Made by a program: the position numbers and the translations under genes. A DNA stretch of 64,000 nt from Helicoverpa zea (Eukaryota > Arthropoda > Insecta > Lepidoptera > Noctuidae), in NCBI RefSeq assembly GCF_022581195.2, contig NC_061455.1, forward strand, positions 10,186,189 to 10,250,188, given 5' to 3'. Positions within the stretch are counted from its first letter, which is position 1. Each line of letters begins with the position of its first letter. This document shows, piece by piece, positions 38,601-50,600 of the stretch. The notes under the pieces were generated by a model, which saw nothing but the letters and a program-made list of their open reading frames with translations, did no database searches and had not been told where the DNA came from.

Positions 38601-41600
38601 ACCAATGACAAAATATACGTATCAAAAATACTCCTGTTTTTTTTTTTTTACAGAAGCTGTTAACTGTAACTGCAGTTACAGATGACTATTATGAAAGACT
38701 TATGATTTAAAAGGCTTCAAATATATATATTTTTATGTAAAAAAGTGACATTCTATATAAGTATTCACACACATATCACACTCATACTGGGTACAGGACA
38801 CAATCTCCAAATGTATTGTAATCCAACAATTCTGTCTGACACGCAATTTTGCCAAATTGAATAAAACGCTATAAGTACTTAGAAACTTATTTTTAGAAAC
38901 GCAAATTGTTCATGTGACGTTAACAGACGAATTAAGAAAACCTTTTAAAGGTAAACAAAAGAATTTCAAGTGAGTTTTTCAGTTTATTTTAAATGAGAAA
39001 ATTAGCTGTATACAGTAATTTGGTGTCGTTGAAAAGCTTCTGTAGCTTTATAAAGATACAGATTATGCTTGAGCTCTTAAAAAGGTTGTGTACTACTTCA
39101 TAATGTATTAAAGTTGTTTCGAGTAGCCTCGTAAAGCTGTTGCCACAACTTTGTGATGGGAGTTCATAATTGCGACGCCATTATCCATCTTGCAACAAGT
39201 AATGTGTGATCTTGCAACATATTGCGTGAGACGTACATTCTCGGAACAAAAATTTTAGTTATTTGCGATTCCACTCTCAATTTTAGCGCAATACCTACAT
39301 GACATGCAACAGGGTAAAAGTTTTACATCCTAGGTTAGAACTTGTAATCTGTACTTAAAATGTACTTGACATAAAAGTAAGGGATGACGTCGCCTGAAGT
39401 CGTATAGGCTATTAATAATTTCAATACCTTTCCCAGAATTCCATTCCTATCACAAAATCCTTAGAAACGGGTAGCCAGTTCTATTCTAAGAGAAGAACGT
39501 GTGACATACTTCAGAACCACAAAACTAGACCGAACACCGATACCACACAACATTGTTCCAAGTTAAGCTTTTGTTACCAAACTTAGTTTAGCCTAAGTTT
39601 AGAAATCCATGTATCAAGTTGAATTAATTTGTCTTAGAGCCAGCAAATAATAGCCTGCTTTATTATTTTATTGTTGAAATAAACTGCGGCGTTTAAGGAT
39701 TTGTAGGTGCGGCCTAAAGGATATTGATGACAGCGAAGGGGAGGCATAAAACCCTGATTTGTGTACCGTTTTAGAATAAATGTTTCGGGGAAAGTCAGGA
39801 ACACAGGGCAATTTGGGTTTTATCTTATGATAGCTGTGTCCTGCGGTTTTATTCGCTCGTCGTAAACAAAAATGTTTGCCCTTTCGTTATTTTTGCACGC
39901 CAAATGGGAAATAACGTTACGTTTAATATTATTTAATCCTTCTCAAGTATTAGGCTGCCAAATGTTAGAAGGATCCATTGCTTTGCCAACCTAATCTTGC
40001 TGAATTTAAGTTTTTTTTTTTATTTGTTAATTTATAGGTACTTATTCAAGAATAATCTACTAAAAACAAGTTATTATTTATAAAGGTAGTTCAAAGACCT
40101 ACTATCTTTTTCCTTTCTTCAAAACCGGGTCAGAACGACTTAGGTATAAAAATAGTTTTATTTAAAGGTACCAAGAATATTAAGATACACAAAGCCTCCT
40201 TGGTGATATATTGAAGACCTTGGTACACAAAGGTTTTGTATCCTAGAAGTTTATTTTTTAGGTGACGGGGGCAGGTCCTAACGTTGTGAACAATATTGTA
40301 TCCAGTGCCTGTATAAGGAGGGCTTTTTATGATATTTCTAGAAAAATGTAGTCCAGACCATTTAAGTAATGCCATTAATATTTTTTGAAATTCAAAAAAC
40401 AACATAAAGTACACGAATATATACAGGTACATAACACAGTAACATAGTGTATACACGTACTTACCTACTCTTTTAACGTGCAAAAATACTGTGTTAAAAG
40501 CGAAAGACCTAAAGGATTATAGCGCGATTAGCTATTATTTATGTACTTCATGAGCATGGAGTACGAGTAAGCTAGTGGATCCCGAAGCGCTATTGTCTCA
40601 TAACTTTTTATGTCTCACCTAAATATTTCTCAAGTCCTTACGGAATGAACAACACAAGATTGTTCTATATAAAACAGGTTTGTCTTAAATTTCCTCAGAA
40701 GCCTATTTGTATGCAATAAAAAGTGCGCCAACGAACAAATAAGGCTCTTTGAAAGACAAAAGGAGGATTTTATAGGTAATTTACCGATGTTTTTCCGTTT
40801 GAGTTATATGGTCTTTGTTTTATTTGGAAAATTCGCGATTTATGTGTTAATTTTAGTACTTTTTTGTCGCTGTTTATCAAAGCCCAATAAAAAAGCTGTT
40901 TTGTTTTGTTTTCGGTATTTATTTGTGCTAACGACAGGCTTTTGTTTAGGCTTGCTAATGAGACGATCAAATGATTTTTAAGCAAGATGAATAGGTATAT
41001 TCTTGTTATTATGTTGGAAATGTTACTCGTAAATCGATCTTCAAAGTTGAAAATTTCATAGTCTAGCGTTTATACTAGGTACTAGGTACTATTCTCTATC
41101 AGAAATTGAATACGACGAGCAGATAGCTTTCAATATGCCGTGAGGAGTTCTTAGCTATCATACCACTCACTAACTTGACTATCGATACAATGGTTCTTAC
41201 TCATCTATGCTTTTGTGGTTTATCCGATACTCTGTATATTCTGTATTGTTAGAAGTCTTGAAAACTTGACCTACAACGGTTCTTTTTCAATCGATAATCA
41301 GCACGTAATTTTAAAAATAAATGGGACTAATTTATAAAACACTACCGCGGCATCGCCCGCGTGGTGTGTTGTTAAAAAGCAGCGTATGTGTTAGCACCTT
41401 TCAACCACATCGGTCCAGCCGTTTTTGCGTGAAACAATAACAAACATACATACATACACTCTCAAAAACTTTCACATTTATTATATTAGTAGGATTGACT
41501 TCATATTTATTATATTAGTACACTAACATCGCATGCCATAAAGTAATAGTGTGTGATCCGTCATGCCTATATACAAACTTAAATAAAATAAATAAGTAAA

Positions 41601-44600
41601 CCCACACCAATACTTGTAATATACTAGACTTGTATAGGGACCAACATTTCCACGACCTAGCGCGACGCGGCGTCTGTCGGAACTATTAAGGTATACTTAG
41701 TCACTTCTTACTCCACTTACGAAGAGGGTCGACCATTTATATGCAAATCTCTAAAACAAAAAATCCGACGCCTCATCGGCCTTGTGATACGAAGCTTTTT
41801 TAAACCACTAACGAGTTTCTTGGTTCCATTTCTAAGTTCTAATTAAGATTTCTTTGACACGGATTTTATTAAGCCGTATTTTGTCTTACAGGATTTTTAT
41901 ACTGAATACCTACTATATTACATTGTTTTACAGCCTTTTCACCTGGTTGGATTTCTGTACCTACTGGCGAAACAGCAATTTACAACTGACGATACCAAAA
42001 ACCAAAAACCGATACCAAAAACCACCCGGAAAATCCGTCAACGTGAAAATATTGTTAGCCGTCTTACCCAACGCCAAACGTCTTTCTATTTCATTTAATT
42101 TTTATTCATCTGACATACCCAATAATCACAAAAATATCACAAATTTTCAATTACCTTGCACCGGCACTCCTCAGCAGCGATATAATGGAACACATCGGTG
42201 CCTGTCGCCACTCCCGCGTCACAGTGTCGCAAACGCACCATCAATGGCCGACGGCTTCCATACAAGCACACGGGGTGGTGGGACTTCTTGAATGGGAACT
42301 CCCAGTCTGAAATCTAGTAAAAAGTTTTTACAAATAACTTGACGACCCCGATGTTCTTGATGACTTGAAGTCCCAGTCTAACCAAGGGGTATCGGGTCGC
42401 TCGGGTAACTGGGTTGAGGAGGTCAGATAGGCAGTCGCTCCTGGTAAAGCACTGGTACTCAGCTGAATCCGGTTAGACTGGAAAACGACCTCAACATAGT
42501 TGGGAGAGGGCTCGGGAGATGATGATTGACGACCCCGATGGCGCAATGGTCGTCATGCCACTTTTGAGATCCCAGGTTCGCTTCCCGTCGTACGGATGAG
42601 CAGGCTTGCTGGCCGTGGTTCGAGCGTTATGATATCTATGTAAATGTAGATTACCAGATTTGTTAGCACCCATAACACAAGTTAATTAATAACTCACGAT
42701 GTGGTTTTTCCCTCATTTCTCATCTATTAAATTATTTGTTAAAAGATAAAAGATATTTTATTTGTAAAATTGTTAAAATTTTATGTTTTATAAAATAAGG
42801 CTTGCAGCTGTGTGTGATATCTAATCCTAACATTGCCCTGATACATCTTTTTTGGGATTTGAACAGCATTTCCTTATTCGTGGAGTTGCCCCAGAATAAG
42901 ATGCCAAATCTTAACACAAACCCTACGATGCCATGGTATGCCGTAACTAATGCGTCTGAATTCACGACATATGAAAGTTTCCATAGGGCATACGACGATG
43001 TACTTAATCTTTTATTAAGTTCTTCAGAATGAGCCTTCCAGTTTAATTTTGTGTCAATGGTTACGCCTAGAAATGCTTTTTCTGTAGTGCTCAGTGGTGT
43101 ACCTTTATAATTAATATTTAATTGGGGAGTGGCTTTACGTTGGCTGAACCACATAATTTTAGTTTTGCTTAGATTTATTTTTAGGTTATTATTGGTCATC
43201 CAATTGATTATCGAGGAAATAGTGTCATTAATTTCATTTTCATATAAACTCATAGGTACTCTTATTTTCTGATTCAATAACGACAGTGCTATCATCAGCA
43301 AATAGCGTCATTGGATGTCGTGTGACTTTGGGCAGATCATTAATATATATGATGTACAAATATGTTGTACAAATAAGACAGAATTTATGAAATTCTAAAA
43401 GAAGAATGCTAAAAATCAACTTCAGTTTAATAAAGGCATTGTGTGTTATGTATACAAAACAATACTCGTAATTTGAAAGTAAACCTCTAAAGAAAGTCTA
43501 ACTCACTCGCATATTTAATCTTTCGTAAGATATTTTTAAACAAACTCTTAAACACATTTAATATTAACTCTTTCGTGGAACCTGAAAATAAGAAGTTTGT
43601 ATGTTCTTATCAAGTTTATAACAAAGTTGATATCTATTTCTAATTAGAAATTAACATAAGACACATAGAGTAAACATTAATTAAAGTTGTATTACAAAGT
43701 CATAATAATCTTTGTTATAAATGCAAGTTTTTATATTATTTTTTACAGTTCATCTTCCATTTCTGTTCGCAATGTATGATGATGAAAATATGTATAATTA
43801 TGTGCATTCAATTAATCTGTATTTAACTTAATTAACATAATATCGGACTGAGTATTCCACAAGAGCTTTATTAACTTACTGGAATTAGAGTCCACAGCAG
43901 TATTAAATACTACTATAAAACTAGCGTTTACCAGGGGTTTCACTTGCAACCTGCGGGAACTAATTCTTGCACGAGGATAAAAAGCCTATGGCCTTTCCTC
44001 GAAAAAACGTGCCTGTATCAAGAGGACTCATTCTCGTACAAGTAAGTTGTTTACAGAACACGTAGAAATATACTATTTATCCTCATTGAAACTCTAGGTA
44101 CTAATAAATTTAAATGTGAATATTTGTGTGTTTACATGTTCTCATGTTTGTAACTCAACTATGAAATACATTGCAGATGTTCTTTAGCAAACATTATTTG
44201 AGTTATGATTCATTATTATATCTTAATAAATTTAATATTATGAATGTAACTTTATCTGTGTCTACAGCAGTCACCCTAAAGCAGTTAATATAAAAGGCAC
44301 GGAGATGTGTGGTAGAAGGAACGTTGAAATAGGTTTTTTTTTTGTCTAAGTAATCAAATTGGAGTTGTAACCCTTCTACGTACACAGACCTAACTCAAAG
44401 CAGACGAACTCGCGGCAACAAGCATGTAAGTAATACTTTAAAACTGGCATATCAACGTATTCCTGTTGGCAACACATACAATGATTTTAGCCAAAAAGTT
44501 TTGGCGTTGCTTTATCCTGCGTTAGCGTTCCAGATATTGTTGCGAACAAAGTTATAATGGCCAGTAGAATAAGCTATGATATATTATTTATTTTATTTTT

Positions 44601-47600
44601 TTGTTCCTAGTTTGAACTTTGACAGGAATAAAAAATAAGTGGTGCTAGTTAAATTATAATAATGATAAAATAGATATTATCAGTTTCTACTACTCGATCA
44701 CCTATGAGAACCAGACATATAAATGTATCGTTACCTGTTCAAACGTACCTAGGTAGTAGGTTTTTCTGACGCCAGTTGATAAATATGTCCAATATTTTAA
44801 ATACGTAGGTCAATAACTCTTTGCATTTATACCAAATATATTCATTATATTTTCTTGCTAAAAATATAGCAATAACGTGAAAATACCATGTGAAAAATAA
44901 CACTATTTGGAACGAAGGTCTTAAGAGACGCTATGATTTCAAAGTTTGAAAGCATTGTAATTTGTCGTAAGGAATAGGTTATTCACCCCAGATTAATCTG
45001 AGTAGGTACACGTGTCAAATATAATAATCGGTCACCAACCTCAATCTGTTCAAATTACAATATTTGGGAATCTTCTGAAAAGACGTAATTACTCTGACAA
45101 AAACTTCAGGATAAATTCCGTGGGTCAAGAAATGCCGCGCGCGGCCTACGACAGTCGTCGGCCGCGCGCGACAATAGTCAACCTATGAAAATGTATGGCA
45201 CCGCTGCCGATGCCCGCGACAGTCGCGCGCGGCCGACGAATTTCGTAAGGCTTGGGAAGATTTGGAACGACAGGAGAATCACAAAGACCACAAAAGTTCG
45301 GCTGATGAAATGTCTAGTTTTTCCGATCTTTCTTTACGGAGCTGAAACTTGGTCTTTGAGAAAGCGCTGGATCGACCTCATTAAAGCTACAACAGAAGCG
45401 ACTGCGGTACAATGTGTTCGCGATGCCGAAAACCGGCAAAAATGGAGGGGCATCGTGCGACGTGCAGCGGCCCTAAAGGCTCCCGACGATAGTGCGCCGC
45501 AACCCTGCCCATCAACAGCCACGATCACTCTGTCAAGAGTGCCCGACTGAGAAGAATACATTAAATGATATTTATTTATTTCAATTTCTCGTTGAAATCT
45601 CGTTATGATGTTCAAACAAAGATTTTAATTGACCTTTAAAAGTTTGTGACCTTGCTAACCATTAATGGAAGTGGGCAGAAAATCTTTCACGATTATAATG
45701 GCATATTTTATAAAAATAAAAGCTTGTAAAAAGGGTAGGTCTTCTAAGAATTGTTTCCCTTGAAGTAAATATAAGGCTGCCAAACAGCTGATGTAAGGAC
45801 CAGCCATTATACTTACGAGTATTTTCTCTGCAGAACTAAATGTTTTGTTAGTATTGTTTTTTTAAGAAAAAGTACCCATGTCAATATGAACTCATCAATG
45901 TCTTATTTTTACTTAACTTAAAGGTGCTTCCTCACTGGGGGCATTCACCTCTGTAATGTTACAGATGTAGTGTGTTACAGATGCAATATTACCTATCTAC
46001 TTCAGTCAGAGAAAAGAAACAAAAAGTGAGAATTATGACTATATACCATTATATAGTCATAATTCTCACTTTTTTCCTAGTATTTTTCGCAGGCATTTTT
46101 ATAATTAAGTAATCATTTAATTAAGTCCTATACCTCTATTATGTACGCCAACTCAACAATTTAAGTTTTAGGTTAATACTACTATAATTGGTAGCCACAG
46201 GGCAGGCTTGCCTAAATAGTAGCCTGTCGAATACATTTGAATAATTCTAATGTTCCTTGATAAATAAATGTCAGTATTATAATTGAATAATAGGTGAATG
46301 TTCGTCGGTCAAATCAAATGCCAAATGTTACCGGGACGGCCTGCATTTGTTACAGGCGAGTGGTTCCAGTGGGAGAGTACCTTAAAAGAACTTAAAGACT
46401 ACTGAGAAAAAAGGAACAAATTATAAATGCAAAGGGTTACTACAGAGCATTTAGGTCCGTACTTATGAATTCATTTCATGATGGTTCTCTTAAAACGCCA
46501 ATATGGTTCCGTGGTAGACAAACATGGTGGTATTTGTACTAAGTACCTAGTTTGAAGGATGTGTTATAATGTGTTATTGCTGCTGTTTTCTTTAAGCACA
46601 TCAGTGTCCTATTTGCCTGTCCATCATAATGGCTACATACCATCCAATAAAAATACAAAACCTTATATAAGTATACGCATTGCTATGACAATTCAGTTAA
46701 ATAAAAGTTAAGAGACTTTTAAGTTAAGGGACGAAATAAAATTAAAGGACTCTTTAAACAGAATACGGAACCCTAAAAACTTATTACTTGTCCCTTTTCA
46801 TGATTAAAGTGTGGCTTTCAAATTTGATGGCAGAGGACAGATGGTCGTTGTCATGTGAGAGCAAAATGGGGTACAAAGAGTGATCGTAGTACTATAGTAA
46901 AATCCTTGGGAAGTTGTATGTTATGTGTGACTTGACCAATTTCTTTTTAAATAGTCGATATATATGTATATGGCTTTTAGGCTTCTTCGGTCTGTTGTTT
47001 CGAGGTGTTTCCGAGTCTGTCTGTAAATGTATGGCGATATTCCTCAAGAAAAAATACAAACATCCGAATTGAGAACCTCCACCTTTTTGGGCAGTCAGTT
47101 GAAACATATGCATTTGCATAGGAAGCTACTTTTGGAATGGGCAACTAGAATCAAACTTAGTTATAATTTTGACGTTCATAAGTGCTTGTAAAGGCCTAAA
47201 TGAAATAAATGATTTGACTTTGACTTTGACTTTGACATTTGTTTTTGATTTCCAACAAACTTGACGCAGGATATTTATTTTATGATATTATGTATGCAGT
47301 AATAACAGAGTTTACTTTGTTGCTAATTAACGGAAAGATTTATCCCATCGAGGGATACAGAGAAATCGGTTATTACCGAGAATTGACAACGAATAATAAT
47401 TACAAAATAAAAACTTAAAATATTGAGTCCAATAACGATGTGAATTGATGACGTGGTTTCCACGAAAACTCCTATAGGTAAAAGTAGAATTTATATAATT
47501 CTCAAAGAGACATTTTAAAACGAATGTTTTATTAATTACTTGCATAAATACATTAAAATACTTGAATCCTACCGAAATCGTTGACGAATTTGTATTGCTC

Positions 47601-50600
47601 AATGCAAATACGAAATTAATCTTTAATGATGGGCAGATGTTTCTCATTAAGGAGGATTTCACGCAACAGTTTTATTGAAAAATCGACAATTCATTTTTAT
47701 GTTTTTTCTTTGTAGCATTTTTACAAATACTCCATTTGAGTGTCTTACTTCCCGATTTCCTATTGTTGGTGACCTTTCATGACACTCAGATTTTTTTTTC
47801 AAATAGTGTAATGTTCGGAGTTGGTAATTCTTTTTTATCATTTTGACACTATACTTTATTGTTTGTGGAAACAAGTTATGCGTGATCACGTGCTACTAGT
47901 AAATACTATAATGCTATATGGATAGCGATATTTTCGGAATTGTATAGGTTTTACTAATGGTGTGTTTTTTACTTTTAATATATACATACTCTTTTTAATA
48001 GCAAATCTGTTGGACGGATGGACATAAACACTATGCTACATGAAAAAAATATAAGCGAAACGTTTTGCCGCCCAGCTAATCAGATCTCAGTACGAAAGAT
48101 TATTGATTAGTATTGACTGCTTCGCAACATAAACAGTTTATGAACAAACTTGAAGTCTAGTTAAACGTTCGTTTAGTCTATTCCCTGACATCTTCAGTGG
48201 CCCTGTTAACTTCAACAATTAAACTCAGAAATTCATGGAACTCGGAATTAAAGTTTTGCAAACTACAAACTTCACTAACAACTGATTGATCAAAGTAATG
48301 ATTAGTTAAATGAAATCGGAATACGTAATTGATACTGAACGGATATTCCGAGTCCAATCTGAAATTCGCTCAACCCACCGAGTGTAAACTCCGTTAATAA
48401 ATAATGAGTATCGATGATAGATGCTCAACTATCCAATTGACTTTATGAGTGCACTTCGCGTGGATTTTTTTAAGCACGACTCGGTTTTGATACTTTTTAC
48501 TGGTTGAAATATTGAATGAGATTATTTTCTATTGCATTTTATTTCAGCATTATTTGAAGTCAGACATTTTTAAGAATAGGTTAATTCAGAATGACATTCA
48601 GGCCCCTTTTTTCCCCGGATAGGGTGCAAAACCACGGGTTGGAAAAAAGTGGACGATGGTTGAAGACCAAGCACAGTGGTGAAGCTTGGGAGAAGTCTTT
48701 GTTCAGCAGTGGACAACTTTCGGCTGAAACATTAGCTTTATTTTTTTGTGATATTCACTTGATGATGTCCTGTCCATAAGTTTTTCAAAACCATTCATAC
48801 ATTTACGTTTAAAACGCTATTGTAGCTTTGTAAACACATCCCATCTTCTAGGAATCGCGTAATTTTCAATAACGCTAGTACGAAAGAGCATCCGGCGGAT
48901 CTCGATTTCCTGTTCGCTGGTTGTTGTTATCATTATATTAATATCTGTTGTTATTTATGTTCAACGCATACGCATTGCATAACAATATTTGCTTCGGTAT
49001 CCCTTTGTGTTTCTTCTGAGTAATGTGGTACGTTTGTTTGTGAGTCTGTGTTATTGAGTTGTATATTGAATTCTCTGTAGATTTTGATTAATTGGTTTCG
49101 TGTAATGTTTTTGATTTAGAATGTATCTAATCCATATCTTGTGATAATGCTATAGTACGTGGTACTAAAATTCCTACATAATTTGTTCTTTATGATAAAA
49201 ATGCACGTGCTACTTAAAGAGGCAATTGTAAGAGAGATTACAAAAAAATAGGTAAGTATATGAAAATATACCTATTTGCAATTGATTTGGACGAAATAAC
49301 AATGTTATAATGTTTTAGATTATCTTTTTTTTTCATATAACTACTTAAGTACATTAACATAAGTAGGTAACTATATTAAAACATTTACAGATACTGTGTC
49401 TAAACGGAGCTTATCAAACAATAAAAACCCTTTCAAAAATGAGAGCATCAAAAGGAGTATTTTGCCAGATAAATATCCGGCCCGGGGCACCGTCCTACAT
49501 TTTTTTTATATCCGTTTCGATTTACCAACATTTAAGATTCGTAAATTTGTAAATATTATTAAAAAAAATAAACATTTTTGAAATGCAATAATAACCGAAA
49601 ACCTTTAGGAACATAACATAGGGGTCGGGAATTATGTATATATTTTTTGTGAAGCATTTATGTTTTTGTTTCTTTGATGTTATTTTTTTAAATTTAGGTC
49701 AAACTGTCTTCGTTCTCAATCAAAAGAAGCAGGAGCTTTTTTTGCTTTTATTACATATTGTGTTTTCTAAAGATATAAGATCGATTAAATGTTAGCAGAT
49801 AGGTTTACATTTATGTTCCACCGACCGTTTCTAGAAATTTCTTAAGAATAGGTACGGTAGACTGCCCATCAGTGGTAACTGTCATGCACTTTAACTCAAG
49901 AGTAATAAGTACGATTTTCCTATAAAACTGTTAGCACTGACCTGAAGTTGACTGTACTTATTTTATAATGATTTCTAAGGCTAGAACTTATTATTCTAAA
50001 GAGACAGATACCTCGAGGTATTTTAATTACGACTCTACTGGGCCTCAGGCTCGACTATTAGCCATTTTATTTCGAAACTTCGAAACATTTTTATGTTCTT
50101 AACGTTATTTTTGGCGTCATTGTTTAAAACAACGACAATAAAGTCACGTTTTTTAATGTTTTAATTTCATAAGTTTTGTTTAAGTAAGTTGATTGTTTAA
50201 CTTTTTGAAGGTCATAGGGGTGGTTTACTGGAAAAGCTCGTAACAGTCCCATTGATCAAATACGAGGTTAAGCAATACTTGGCTAAGTTGGTAGGTAGAT
50301 GGGTTTGTTCATAAAATATTTGTGTTCAGTTTCTTGAACTTCTAGTAAGACTACTTAATTTTTTGGATAATTATTAGGTACTCAATTTGTAACTATTAGT
50401 GTAGATTAAGTTGACGTTTACAATTGTTATCCTACTAATATTATAACTGTAAAAGTTTGTGTGAATGTATAGATATTTGTTATTCTTTCACGCAAAAACG
50501 GCAGCACCGATTTGGTTGAAATTTTGGCACGTATTTAGGTGATACCCAGAATTAACACATAGGCTGCTTTTTATCAACACACCACTTGTACTATACCAAC

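Larger units (their letters stand above)
29673..42154 (-). other. GPB5 intron 2 (12.48 kb), repeat-filled
   Basis: GTAATT donor to GACAG acceptor. It holds a dispersed repeat, a tRNA-type SINE, a GC-rich Harbinger-like MITE, a dispersed repeat with a nested hAT MITE, the second copy of the 1.8-kb repeat and a local duplication. The stretches 30650-31570, 32630-33300 and 38110-41330 show nothing I can name. Confidence 0.85.

Noticed and set aside
40130..40483. 117-codon minus-strand ORF with a hydrophobic start
   Set aside because: Intronic to GPB5, AT-rich composition, no recognised family; likely chance.
41854..42291. 145-codon ORF on the plus strand
   Set aside because: It is the antisense frame over GPB5 exon 2 plus intron; the minus-strand exon has splice sites and cystine-knot homology.
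47327..47662. 111-codon minus-strand ORF
   Set aside because: AT-rich, no motif, inside GPB5 intron 1.
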